NCBI RefSeq assembly: GCF_015476335.1
Contig: NZ_JADAQY010000003.1
Span: 64,062 to 128,061 of the forward strand
DNA: 64,000 nucleotides
Reading direction: 5' to 3'
DNA from: Rickettsia endosymbiont of Cardiosporidium cionae
Lineage (GTDB): Bacteria; Pseudomonadota; Alphaproteobacteria; Rickettsiales; Rickettsiaceae
This document shows, piece after piece, positions 56,048 to 64,000 of this stretch (positions within the stretch are counted from its first letter, which is position 1; every line of letters begins with the position of its first letter). The notes under the pieces are model-generated. The model did not search any database, was not told where the DNA came from, and saw nothing but the letters and a program-made list of their open reading frames with translations. A program made the translations under genes and the position numbers.

Positions 56048-56728
56048 ATGAATTTTAGTAATAAAATAAACCAAATTTTTCAGATTTTCTATAATAATAA
56101 CCCAAATCCGAAAACAGAACTATATTTCAACAACAAATTCACATTAGCTATAGCGGTTCTACTTTCTGCACAATCAACAGATATATCAGTTAATAAAGTT
56201 ACTCAGAACTTATTTAAGGAATATAATTCTCCTTCAAAAATACTTCAATTAGGAGAAACAAAACTAAAAAATTATATAAAAACTATAGGTTTGTATAACA
56301 CAAAAACTAAGAATATCATAGCTCTTTCAGAAAAATTAATAGAAAAATATAATTCAGAATTACCTTCTGAATTTACAGAGTTGATATCACTACCAGGTAT
56401 AGGTAGAAAATCTGCAAATGTGATATTAAGTACGGCGTTTAACCAAAATAGAATAGCCGTGGATACTCATGTTTTTAGGGTGTCTCGAAGATTAGGAATA
56501 TCTAGTGCAAATAATCCTCACAAAGTAGAAACAGATTTAGTAAAGTTAATAGACATAAAATGGATAAAAAATGCACATAATTGGCTGGTTCTCCATGGTA
56601 GGTATGTGTGTAAAGCAAGGAATCCACTATGCCCTGAGTGCTGCGTGAATAAGTATTGTAAATACTTTAGTGAAATCAAAAAGGTAAAAAGTAAACAAAA
56701 AACTCCTTCAATTAATAATGATATATAG
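56048..56728 (+). CDS. nth: Endonuclease III (DNA glycosylase/AP lyase)
   Basis: This 226-residue enzyme removes oxidised pyrimidines. The helix-hairpin-helix LPGIGRKSA carries the catalytic Lys at K121, and the Asp is D139 in AVDTHVFRV. The C-terminal 4Fe-4S cluster is bound by C188, C195, C198 and C204 with the exact C-x6-C-x2-C-x5-C spacing. An extra Cys (199) follows the third ligand. dapE starts 6 bp after its stop codon, so they are cotranscribed. Confidence 0.97.
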   Translation: MNFSNKINQIFQIFYNNNPNPKTELYFNNKFTLAIAVLLSAQSTDISVNKVTQNLFKEYNSPSKILQLGETKLKNYIKTIGLYNTKTKNIIALSEKLIEKYNSELPSEFTELISLPGIGRKSANVILSTAFNQNRIAVDTHVFRVSRRLGISSANNPHKVETDLVKLIDIKWIKNAHNWLVLHGRYVCKARNPLCPECCVNKYCKYFSEIKKVKSKQKTPSINNDI

Positions 56729-56734
56729 AGAGAA

Positions 56735-57898
56735 ATGATGCAAAATAAACATAATACCGATATTATGGATCTACTAAAAAATTTAATATATTTTAAATCA
56801 GTAAATGCAAATTCACATGATATTATACAATACGTAGCAGATATACTAAAAAATGCAGGATTTACATGTGATATCAAAATATTTGGAAATGAAAATACCA
56901 ATGAATATCCAGTCTCAAACCTATATGCAGTATATGGCAATACTTCTCCTAATATATGTTTTGCAGGGCACTTAGACGTAGTACCAGCTGAAAATGAAGA
57001 ATCATGGATCGCCAACCCATTTACGCTAAACATTATAAAAGATAAGATATACGGTAGAGGAATAGTGGATATGAAAGGCAGCATAGCTTGTTCAATAATT
57101 GCCGTAATAAAATTTCTAAAAATTTATAGGTTAAAACAAGGAAGTATAAGTTTTTTAATTACAGGAGATGAAGAGGGTAAAGCAATAAATGGAACAGCAA
57201 AAATGCTACACTACATAAGCGACAAATATCCGAAAATAAATTTTTGTATATTAGGAGAACCAACAAGTCACTTATATGTAGGAGATACCATAAAAATAGG
57301 TAGACGCGGTAGTGTTAATTATCACCTTAAAATTATAGGAAAAGCAGGCCACACAGCTTATCCTGAATACGCTATTAACCCTATTAATATTCTGACTAAA
57401 ATTAGCACCGCATTAATTAATATAACAATTGATTCAGGATCCAATTTTTTTGATCCTTCAAAACTAACAATCAGTGCTATACATACAAAAAATAATGCGT
57501 ATAACGTTATTCCGGAATATATTGAATTACTATTCAATATCAGATTTAATGACTCACAAAATATAGAAAGATTAACAGAAAAAGTTGAATCTATTATTAA
57601 ACAATATTCTAATCGATATGAATTAAAATATTCATCCAATGCGGATGCATTTTTACAACCAATTTCAAACAATGTCCAAAAATTTCTAGATATACTACAA
57701 AAAATCACAGGTAAAAAACCCAGCATTAGCACTTCAGGAGGCACATCTGATGCAAGATTTATACATAAATTTACTGAAGTAGTAGAATTAGGTCTATTCT
57801 TCAATCAAGCCCATCAAACAAACGAATCTTGTTATATAAAGGACTTAGAAGAATTATATATGATATATTTTAAATACCTTGAATACATATTTAACTGA
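56735..57898 (+). CDS. dapE: Succinyl-diaminopimelate desuccinylase
   Basis: This 387-residue dizinc M20 peptidase-family enzyme acts in the lysine/diaminopimelate pathway, giving LL-diaminopimelate for peptidoglycan. Ligands are H79 in FAGHLD, D112 in GRGIVDMKG, the catalytic E146 and ligand E147 in GDEEG, E175 in GEPT, and a C-terminal His in NQAHQTNES. GGTSDARF near 330 matches DapE. Cotranscribed with nth after 6 bp. Its presence indicates diaminopimelate-containing cell wall. Confidence 0.94.
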   Translation: MMQNKHNTDIMDLLKNLIYFKSVNANSHDIIQYVADILKNAGFTCDIKIFGNENTNEYPVSNLYAVYGNTSPNICFAGHLDVVPAENEESWIANPFTLNIIKDKIYGRGIVDMKGSIACSIIAVIKFLKIYRLKQGSISFLITGDEEGKAINGTAKMLHYISDKYPKINFCILGEPTSHLYVGDTIKIGRRGSVNYHLKIIGKAGHTAYPEYAINPINILTKISTALINITIDSGSNFFDPSKLTISAIHTKNNAYNVIPEYIELLFNIRFNDSQNIERLTEKVESIIKQYSNRYELKYSSNADAFLQPISNNVQKFLDILQKITGKKPSISTSGGTSDARFIHKFTEVVELGLFFNQAHQTNESCYIKDLEELYMIYFKYLEYIFN

Positions 57899-57930
57899 AC
57901 ATTGATATCCTTGCTGTATTTATAGTTCAG
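57895..57930 (+). other. Short inverted repeat after dapE
   Basis: ctgaac (57895-57900) and gttcag (57925-57930) form a 6-bp stem around a 24-nt loop in the gap between the converging dapE and MlaC-like genes. It overlaps the dapE stop codon. Too weak for a firm terminator call. Confidence 0.25.
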
Positions 57931-58037
57931 AGATGATAAGATCAAAGATGGCAGGTGATATACGGTTGGAAACAATATTTATAGACCACTGGCAGACAGT
58001 ACGACACTCAAAGGTAAACTCATTATAAATTTAAATT

Positions 58038-58670
58038 CTATTGATACAGATTTTGTCTCTTCACTATCCTTTTTGTCAGATCATTTATTAAAAAATCAAT
58101 ACCTTTATCAAATATTACATGATTGAATTCAGCTCGGTGAGAATTAATAATACTAACGCCATCCGTTACTACATCTATTATCTTATAGGTATTTGTACCA
58201 CTTATTTGGTGTACAATATAGTTAACTCCAATATTAGCAGGGGAAGAAGCTTGACGCCTAGGTTTAAATAACTCAGTAACTACACTAAATACATTGTCAC
58301 CTATTTTAATAACTTTTTTCATATTCATCATTTCTCCGCTATAGTAAGAGCCAAGTTCTGTATAAACTATCACCATAAATTTCTTATATATATCTAAAAA
58401 CTCCCGAACTTTATCATCAGATAACTCTCTTTTATGTGCTCCGAGGACATAAATACCTATCCACTCAGTATCTAAATTTTCAGTTACTAAATCCTTAATA
58501 GCCAAAATTAATTCCTGATCAGTAAGCTGCTTATTATTAAACAGTACATACCCTCTCTTAATCAAATTTTCTACATAAGATGTGATCTCTGAATCATTCG
58601 CATTAGCAACACTCCATGCAAAAAACATTACTAAAAAAGGCTTCAAAATAATTTTTATGTAATGCACCAT
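58038..58670 (-). CDS. MlaC/Ttg2 family periplasmic lipid carrier
   Basis: The 210-residue product matches the MlaC (toluene tolerance Ttg2D) family, periplasmic proteins that shuttle phospholipids. A signal peptide with cleavage after ANA near residue 24 is followed by the conserved C-terminal block YKIIDVVTDGVSIINSHRAEFNHVI and ending DLTKRIVK. The open frame reaches further upstream to a TTG at 58760, but the ATG at 58670 is preferred: it gives a proper signal peptide and has an AAGG ribosome binding site seven bases ahead. The other Mla genes are not in the window. Confidence 0.87.
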   Translation of the reverse strand: MVHYIKIILKPFLVMFFAWSVANANDSEITSYVENLIKRGYVLFNNKQLTDQELILAIKDLVTENLDTEWIGIYVLGAHKRELSDDKVREFLDIYKKFMVIVYTELGSYYSGEMMNMKKVIKIGDNVFSVVTELFKPRRQASSPANIGVNYIVHQISGTNTYKIIDVVTDGVSIINSHRAEFNHVIFDKGIDFLINDLTKRIVKRQNLYQ

Positions 58671-58820
58671 AACAAGCCTTATTTGATAATTTAATACAAA
58701 ATACATATTTAAAATAACACAACCATACAGCATTATAATATAAAAATTACTAACTAACAATGCGTATGTTCAATCAATCGATATATCGGATTAGAATTAA
58801 ACTGACTATGTTACAAATAT

Positions 58821-59744
58821 CTAACTATATTTTTTTCTATCAGCTTGAAGTATCATGAATGTAGCTGGCATAATAATCAATATACCATAAATGGTAGATA
58901 AATTTGGTATCTCATTTAATACAAAATAAGCAATCACTGCAGATATAAATAGCTCAATATATCTATAAGGTGCAAGAGCACTTACATCTGTTTTAGTAAA
59001 TGCCTTAAACATACAAAAAATCATTAAATTAGAATTAATCCCTAAAAGAAAAAAAGATACAATATCATAGATGTTAGGGGGTGCCCAATGAACTAAAGCA
59101 AAAGGAAAAGAAACTAAACTAGGGAATAAAGAAGAATAAAAAATTACAGTAATAAAAGAATCCATTAAGATAAATTTTTTATTGATTATATCTAACATAG
59201 CAAAAGATGCCGCAGATAAAACAAAAACAACAATAATCAGCTGAAATTTAGCGCTTCCTGGTTCAAGAGTAACTATTAGCCCTAAAAACACTACGCATGT
59301 CATAATCAATCTTGTATATGATATCTTTTCTTTCAATACGAAAAAGCTGAAGACTAAAGTGAAAATGGGTATGGTAAAACTAATAGAAGTAGCAGTACTA
59401 ACTTTGATTATAGAAATGGCATAATTCCAACTAAAAATCCCAATTGCAAGTAATCCGGATCTTAATATATGTATATGCATAACATTAGTTTTTAAAATTC
59501 CCATTCCATTATAGAGAATGAATGGAGCCAAAGTTATAGCACAGAATAAAAACCTAAAAAATGTCATCTGGGAAGTATGGAAATATGAAGCAATATGCTT
59601 AGACAAAACATCATTGACCGCACTTAAAAATATACTAAAAACAAACCACACAACTCCTAATAAATATGGATTAGTTGGTACAAATTTCTTCTCTAATATA
59701 AATGTTGGTATAAATTTTTTCATTAACATAAACAATGCGCGCAA
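58821..59744 (-). CDS. EamA-family (DMT) metabolite transporter
   Basis: This 307-residue inner-membrane protein has ten hydrophobic segments in two homologous EamA halves. The first half has FFRFLFCAITL and the region WNYAISIIKVSTATSISFTIPIFTL near 106-130; the second has YRYIELFISAVIAYFVLNEIPN near 263-284. The Rickettsia S-adenosylmethionine importer Sam is a DMT protein of this size, so SAM import is a candidate role, but the sequence does not decide it. The frame opens with TTG at 59744, preceded by an AGAAGG box; ATGs at 59729 and 59723 are alternatives. Confidence 0.82.
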   Translation of the reverse strand: MRALFMLMKKFIPTFILEKKFVPTNPYLLGVVWFVFSIFLSAVNDVLSKHIASYFHTSQMTFFRFLFCAITLAPFILYNGMGILKTNVMHIHILRSGLLAIGIFSWNYAISIIKVSTATSISFTIPIFTLVFSFFVLKEKISYTRLIMTCVVFLGLIVTLEPGSAKFQLIIVVFVLSAASFAMLDIINKKFILMDSFITVIFYSSLFPSLVSFPFALVHWAPPNIYDIVSFFLLGINSNLMIFCMFKAFTKTDVSALAPYRYIELFISAVIAYFVLNEIPNLSTIYGILIIMPATFMILQADRKKYS

Positions 59745-60052
59745 TTAACCTTCTAAATTTAAATATAATAATACAGAGCAAATTTTTCGAACCACCTATT
59801 CTATATTCCAATAGGTAATAAAACAAACCACAAAACCGCTCTAAGACCCAGAAATAGATAGCACGTACAGATAAACAAGGCGCAATAAAAGGAATAAAAT
59901 AACACATACAGATAGATCCACCCGACCATGAAGTTTACAATACTTTATTATTGTAATCAAGTAATTTCTGTCCATAAATAAATGCAAGAAAACATAGAAT
60001 GATTAATTACTACAATCCAGCAACATATATAATAACAGTTACTATACCAATA
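59745..60052. other. Intergenic gap with possible gene remnant
   Basis: This 308-bp gap separates the EamA and ExoD genes, both on the minus strand. A minus-strand stretch at 59777-59907 reads like a short piece of an acyltransferase N-terminus and is listed separately. Nothing else was recognised. Confidence 0.4.
59777..59907 (-). pseudogene. Possible remnant of a PlsC-like acyltransferase N-terminus
   Basis: On the minus strand the stretch reads VRAIYFWVLERFCGLFYYLL followed by EYRIGGSKNL. It resembles the region of 1-acylglycerol-3-phosphate acyltransferases where a membrane helix leads to the ..Y.I.G.ENLP segment. The frame is blocked upstream by a stop and the similarity ends after about 45 residues, running into the EamA start. 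The resemblance is weak and judged by eye. Confidence 0.2.
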
Positions 60053-60685
60053 CTACCACAATATATTTAACAAATGTTTGATCCCGAAATAATATACCAA
60101 AAGGAAAAATATTGCAACTATTATTCCAATAATAGTAATCAAAATACCAATAATAATAGCTATACCATCGCGATTAATCAATCCTATAGATATTACAGCC
60201 ACTCCCAACGCCGGTATAGCATTAGTAAATGGCAATGGTATAGCAATAGATAAAGAAGCAATAAAGCATAAAATGCCAGATATTTTTTGACAATATGGAG
60301 AATTTGGATACCGCATCCTAGGTTTTATGTAACGCTCTATAAACTTAATTATAGGGATAATCTTATTGCATATAGTGATAAGAGTGGAGTTTTTAATTTT
60401 ATACTTACTAAGTATACCAGGCAATTTTATTGTTTTACTCCCAATTATCATTTGATAGGATAAAAACAATAGTGGAATACCGACTACAGTAGTAAAACCC
60501 GGCGGGTAAGGAAGAGGTATCCCTATAGGGAGTGAAAATAAAATTAGCGGTAATAATATGCTATTATCACTTAAGCTTTCTATCAATTCATACACAAATG
60601 TAGTAGCATTTGGGTCTTTTGCTGTTAACTCAGACAAGCTAGCTGAAGCCTTACTGATGTACTTATTACTATCTTGGTATAACAT
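60053..60685 (-). CDS. ExoD-family membrane protein
   Basis: This 210-residue protein matches the ExoD family, named for a Sinorhizobium gene involved in exopolysaccharide synthesis and alkali tolerance. It has an N-terminal soluble region (about 1-45), then several hydrophobic segments. FSLPIGIPLPYPPGFTTVVGIPLLFLSYQM near 53-82 and SLSIAIPLPFTNAIPALGVAVISIGLINRDG near 144-174 are the two Pro/Gly-rich repeats typical of ExoD. The molecular role is not established. It stands 100 bp from xthA2 on the same strand. Confidence 0.86.
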   Translation of the reverse strand: MLYQDSNKYISKASASLSELTAKDPNATTFVYELIESLSDNSILLPLILFSLPIGIPLPYPPGFTTVVGIPLLFLSYQMIIGSKTIKLPGILSKYKIKNSTLITICNKIIPIIKFIERYIKPRMRYPNSPYCQKISGILCFIASLSIAIPLPFTNAIPALGVAVISIGLINRDGIAIIIGILITIIGIIVAIFFLLVYYFGIKHLLNILW

Positions 60686-60785
60686 TATAAATCTATTATA
60701 AGCTGAGAACAGGAAACATTATCTAGTAGAAAATGCATAAAATCAATATAAAAATTCAATTTAATTAATCAACCATTAATAACAG

Positions 60786-61580
60786 CTAACTAAAAATATT
60801 CAGGTCTAATATACAAGGGACATGATCTGAGGGTCTCTCCCAATCTCTTGCCTCACACAATATTTCCATATTTTGTATAGAATTTTTTAAAGAATGACTA
60901 ACCCATATATGATCTAATCTTCTTCCTCTATCAGATTTTTTCCAATCACGATTCCTATAACTCCACCAACTATATAACTTATTGTTATAATCTACGAAAT
61001 GCCTTGCTGTATCTAAAAATCCGCACAAATTTTGCAACCGAATTAACATATCTCTTTCAACATCGGTATGGCTTACCACAAATTTTAATGCTTTACTAGA
61101 CCATACATCCTGAGCATAAGGAGCGATATTTAAATCACCTAACAATATTATTTTATTATTACTAAATCTATTACGAATAAACCAATCCATCATTAACGTA
61201 ATAAATGATAATTTATGATCAAATTTAGTATTAATTGCAGCATCAGGTATATCACCACCAGCTGGGACGTAGAAATTAAATATTTCTATATCCTCTATTG
61301 TTGCTGAAATATGCCTTGCATCTTGATTATAAAAAGTTAATGAAAAAACATTTGTAAGGGGGTATTTAGAGGCAATAGCGACTCCGTTATAAGATTTCTC
61401 TCCTTTAAACACAACATATTTGTATCCCATGGCCTGAATTTCTGCTAATGGAAATAAAGGATCCACTACTTTAGTTTCTTGCAAACAAATTACATCGGGC
61501 GATCTAAGCTTGATAAATTTATGCAATAATTTAATCCTAGCATGTATTGAATTAATATTCCAAGTAGCAATTTTAAGCAT
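60786..61580 (-). CDS. xthA: Exodeoxyribonuclease III (paralogue 2)
   Basis: This 264-residue AP endonuclease has the full set of family motifs: ATWNINSIH at 5-13, metal-binding Glu in LQETKV near 36, SYNGVAIASK, FYVPAGGDIPD, GDLNIAP near 148-154, RGRRLDHIWVS near 228, and the catalytic SDH in SDHVP near the end. It is closer to the usual bacterial ExoIII pattern than the paralogue at 15-806. Catalytic residues are intact in both. It lies 83 bp downstream of ubiB on the same strand. Confidence 0.95.
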   Translation of the reverse strand: MLKIATWNINSIHARIKLLHKFIKLRSPDVICLQETKVVDPLFPLAEIQAMGYKYVVFKGEKSYNGVAIASKYPLTNVFSLTFYNQDARHISATIEDIEIFNFYVPAGGDIPDAAINTKFDHKLSFITLMMDWFIRNRFSNNKIILLGDLNIAPYAQDVWSSKALKFVVSHTDVERDMLIRLQNLCGFLDTARHFVDYNNKLYSWWSYRNRDWKKSDRGRRLDHIWVSHSLKNSIQNMEILCEARDWERPSDHVPCILDLNIFS

Positions 61581-61663
61581 TATAAGTAATTAATATCTAA
61601 TATTTCTAAAATATTTAATTTATACTACACAAGAAAGTTATTCTTGAAAAGAAACTGATAACA

Positions 61664-63049
61664 CTAGTATCTCTGTAATAAATTATCAAAAATTTTTTTT
61701 GCAAAGCGCAATAATTTTGCTTCTGGAGTTAAATTTTTTATTGCCCATTTATTAATCCAAGGCTCTGCTGTTTGCCAAATATTCATTTTTGGATCTAAAA
61801 TCTTTCCTATACCTTCAACCACTAACATAGTTTTTTGTAACATTAACAATTTTGGCTGAGTTTCCATACCAAATTCTTCTGTAATTTGAAATAACTGAGT
61901 CAATAACATACCAACAGAAATATTACAAATTTGCTTTGACACTACAGGTTCTGCTATTGCTCTACAACTTTGAGCGAACAGTACAAGGCTAGTATTATAG
62001 GGTATATAACCTAATTTATGGTGTATTTTAGCTACTAGTAGATAATCCCTGCGTAAAAATGCGTATAAAATCTCTGCTACTGCTATCCTATCTTTATCAT
62101 CTAAGACACCAATAATACCGAAATCTACAAGAATAATGCGACCTTCATATGAAACAATAATATTCCCTGGGTGCAGATCTGCATGAAAAAACCCATCTCT
62201 ATATGCCTGATTTAAAAATATTACTGCAATTTTTAGAGCTATTTCTGAAGGATCAATCTTATGTTTTAACATAAGCGATCTATCATAAATAGAAATACCA
62301 TCAACCCATTCCATTACCAAAATATTGGATTTAGTAAACTCCCAGTATATCTTAGGTATATAAATACTAGTATCATCTTTAAAATTTTCATCTAATTTAG
62401 ATGCAGATGCAGCTTCTATCCTTAAATCTAGTTCTGATTTCATAATATGACGAAATAACTTAATCACTTCAACTAACTTTAATCTTTTAGATTTTGAAAC
62501 TAATTTTGTAATAATACAGGCTAAATATTCCAAAAAAGATAAATCTCTCTCATACAATAACAAAATGTTAGGACGTAATACTTTAATAGCTACATTCTCT
62601 CCATTAATTAATATTGCTTTATGTACTTGCGCAATTGAAGCAGATGCAACTGGTTCATCATAAAACTTAGAAAATAGCAAATCAATTTTTGATCCTAAGC
62701 CCATTTCTATCATAGATCTAGCAACTTCACTACTAAATGCAGGCAAGCTATCTTGTAAAGATCTCAGTGCTTCCGCGATATGCTCACCTATCAAATCTGG
62801 TCTAGTAGATAAGGTTTGACCAAACTTTATATAAATTGGGCCAAGAGATGTTATAAATGAGTGTAATCTATGTACAAAATCTTGCTTTGGCTTAGTAAAA
62901 AAATTTGTTGGATAACAAAATATTAGAAAGAAAAATCTTAAAAATCTTAAATATCTAGGTAAAATATGATGTTTATCAAATAAAATATGATGTTTTTCTG
63001 CAAAAAAACATATCTTAAACAAGAGTAATATATTATGGAAATGGCTCAT
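61664..63049 (-). CDS. ubiB: UbiB-family atypical kinase/ATPase for ubiquinone synthesis
   Basis: This 461-residue protein belongs to the UbiB/ADCK family, whose ATPase activity supports ubiquinone synthesis at the membrane. The defining KxGQ motif is in YIKFGQTLSTRPDL near residue 72-85. ASIAQVHKA and VAIKVLRP (with the nucleotide-binding Lys) follow, then a catalytic region GFFHADLHPGNIIV and IILVDFGIIG. E. coli UbiB ends with two membrane helices; here the C-terminus is shorter, with no strong membrane segment. It lies 157 bp downstream of ubiE, the common ubiE-ubiB order. Confidence 0.94.
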   Translation of the reverse strand: MSHFHNILLLFKICFFAEKHHILFDKHHILPRYLRFLRFFFLIFCYPTNFFTKPKQDFVHRLHSFITSLGPIYIKFGQTLSTRPDLIGEHIAEALRSLQDSLPAFSSEVARSMIEMGLGSKIDLLFSKFYDEPVASASIAQVHKAILINGENVAIKVLRPNILLLYERDLSFLEYLACIITKLVSKSKRLKLVEVIKLFRHIMKSELDLRIEAASASKLDENFKDDTSIYIPKIYWEFTKSNILVMEWVDGISIYDRSLMLKHKIDPSEIALKIAVIFLNQAYRDGFFHADLHPGNIIVSYEGRIILVDFGIIGVLDDKDRIAVAEILYAFLRRDYLLVAKIHHKLGYIPYNTSLVLFAQSCRAIAEPVVSKQICNISVGMLLTQLFQITEEFGMETQPKLLMLQKTMLVVEGIGKILDPKMNIWQTAEPWINKWAIKNLTPEAKLLRFAKKIFDNLLQRY

Positions 63050-63206
63050 AATAGACTATCTAAAAAAATCATAAAACTAAAACGCTATACTAGCATATGT
63101 GTGTGGTACAGAAGAAATGTAATATTTTGTAATAAATCTAAAAATAAACTGATATAATTATCGTGATACCTCTATTCATTAACATCAGTTATAAATATCA
63201 GTCAAT

Positions 63207-63953
63207 CTATAATTTATAGCCGTAATATATACTAGCAATACCAAATGTTAAAGATAAATAATTGATATTAGAAAATCCTGCATTATGTACTAAAGTTTTA
63301 AATTCCTCTTGAGAATAAAAAGACTGAATAGTTTCAGCAAGATAAGTATATGCCGCCTCATTGTTTGCGATACATTTTCCCATTTTAGGTATTACATTAA
63401 GTAAATATCGATTATATATTTTACTGATATAGTCTTCATTATCAACTCTATTAAATTCTAAACACAAAAACTTACCAGTAGGTTTTAGTACTCTGTAAGC
63501 CTCATTTAATGCATCTGTCACTGAAGCCATATTACGAATGCCAAATACTATTAAGTAATAATCAAAACTATTATCTTCAAATGGCAATTTTTCTCCATCT
63601 GCCAGTATAATATTAAAATCACTCAATATATTTTTATCTATAGCTCTATTTCTGCAAATATCCAGCATATTATCATTAATATCGCACAAGGTGATAGAGG
63701 GTTTTTGTTTAAGCTTTTTGGCTAAATTGTGGATACGAAACGCTATATCTCCTGTACCTGCGGCTACTTCTATTATGGTATGATTAAAATTCGGTATCAT
63801 AGATACAAATTTATATTTCCAAAATCTATGCATACCAAAACTCATAATATCATTCATCAAATCGTATTTATTTGATATATCAGAGAAAATGTTATAAGTC
63901 AGATTTTTCCTTTCTTTATCAATAATCCCTGCAGAATTAGAGTCATTCACCAT
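63207..63953 (-). CDS. ubiE: Ubiquinone/menaquinone C-methyltransferase UbiE
   Basis: This 248-residue SAM-dependent methyltransferase methylates the quinone ring. Visible are FSDISNKYDLMNDIMSFGMHRFWK at 19-42, SAM motif I EVAAGTGDIAFRI near 62-74, ADGEKLPFEDNSFDYYLIVFGIRN near 115-138, and ALNEAYRVLKPTGKFLCLEFNR near 144-165, all UbiE signatures. With UbiH and UbiB here it supports ubiquinone for aerobic respiration. Its promoter would lie beyond or near the window edge. Confidence 0.96.
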   Translation of the reverse strand: MVNDSNSAGIIDKERKNLTYNIFSDISNKYDLMNDIMSFGMHRFWKYKFVSMIPNFNHTIIEVAAGTGDIAFRIHNLAKKLKQKPSITLCDINDNMLDICRNRAIDKNILSDFNIILADGEKLPFEDNSFDYYLIVFGIRNMASVTDALNEAYRVLKPTGKFLCLEFNRVDNEDYISKIYNRYLLNVIPKMGKCIANNEAAYTYLAETIQSFYSQEEFKTLVHNAGFSNINYLSLTFGIASIYYGYKL

Positions 63954-64000
63954 ACCACCCCAATATAAATTAATTGTTATACAATCTAATTATGTAATAA

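Noticed and set aside
58671-58760. The 30 extra N-terminal codons of the MlaC-like frame starting at TTG 58760.
   Set aside because: The ATG at 58670 has a ribosome binding site and begins a normal signal peptide. The upstream extension would bury it.

Overview
The window is very AT-rich and tightly packed. It reads as a chromosomal segment of an obligate intracellular alphaproteobacterium of the order Rickettsiales, most likely a Rickettsiaceae relative. Four signs point there. It has two full-length NTT-type nucleotide translocases. It has an FMN-dependent type 2 isopentenyl-diphosphate isomerase but no other isoprenoid-precursor gene in the window. It has a DUF1013/TrcR-type alphaproteobacterial regulator. 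It has the dgt-argS-SPOR and tilS-ftsH gene orders common in alphaproteobacteria. No phage, insertion sequence, CRISPR array or rRNA operon was seen. I do not assign a genus.

Layout. From 1 to 12 kb: an exonuclease III paralogue, lpdA, an LppC-like lipoprotein, tRNA-Ala(GGC), lspA, an M23 peptidase, a PAS-domain membrane sensor with no kinase part, idi2, aspS and an unexpected O-methyltransferase. From 11.5 to 17.2 kb: a divergent NTT translocase, then a 1062-residue repeat-bearing protein with autotransporter-like architecture, flanked by long non-coding gaps. From 17.2 to 24.4 kb: hisS and rpe (convergent), then mrpE-mrpF-ubiH-PCuAC-bioY-pheS-trcR in one direction. From 24.4 to 28 kb: NfeD-like protein, BON lipoprotein, RlpA lipoprotein, tyrS. 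From 28 to 36.3 kb: a minus-strand block tilS-ftsH-atpH-atpA-atpG-atpD, with no atpC after atpD. From 37 to 40 kb: nrdA-nrdB behind a candidate promoter with a perfect palindrome at its start site. From 40 to 51 kb: a minus-strand series rpsU, tRNA-Val(UAC), tlc, polA, dgt, argS, SPOR protein, class II aldolase, truB, rpsO, rpoZ. From 51 to 64 kb: tsaC/sua5, tRNA-Leu(CAA), acyl desaturase, tRNA-Gly(GCC), amino acid permease, grxD, nth, dapE, MlaC-like protein, EamA transporter, ExoD-like protein, a second exonuclease III, ubiB and ubiE.

How the genes fit together. The set combines information processing (six aminoacyl-tRNA synthetases, tRNA maturation, two base-excision repair nucleases plus nth, PolA, ribonucleotide reductase, dGTPase) with aerobic energy metabolism (F1 ATPase, ubiquinone enzymes UbiH, UbiB and UbiE, Mrp antiporter subunits, a copper chaperone for oxidase assembly). 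It also has envelope maintenance genes (LspA, M23, RlpA, SPOR, LppC, MlaC-like) and importers for host metabolites (two NTTs, BioY, an amino acid permease, and an EamA protein that could carry S-adenosylmethionine). Ubiquinone enzymes together with a lone IPP isomerase fit use of host-derived isoprenoid precursors.

The least explained parts are the large repeat protein with its duplicated N-terminal domain, a 225-bp tandem repeat and a 12-bp in-frame microsatellite; the O-methyltransferase; the kinase-less PAS sensor; the palindrome at the nrdAB start site; and a tRNA-Gly with C at position 55. No clear multi-gene novel system was found.
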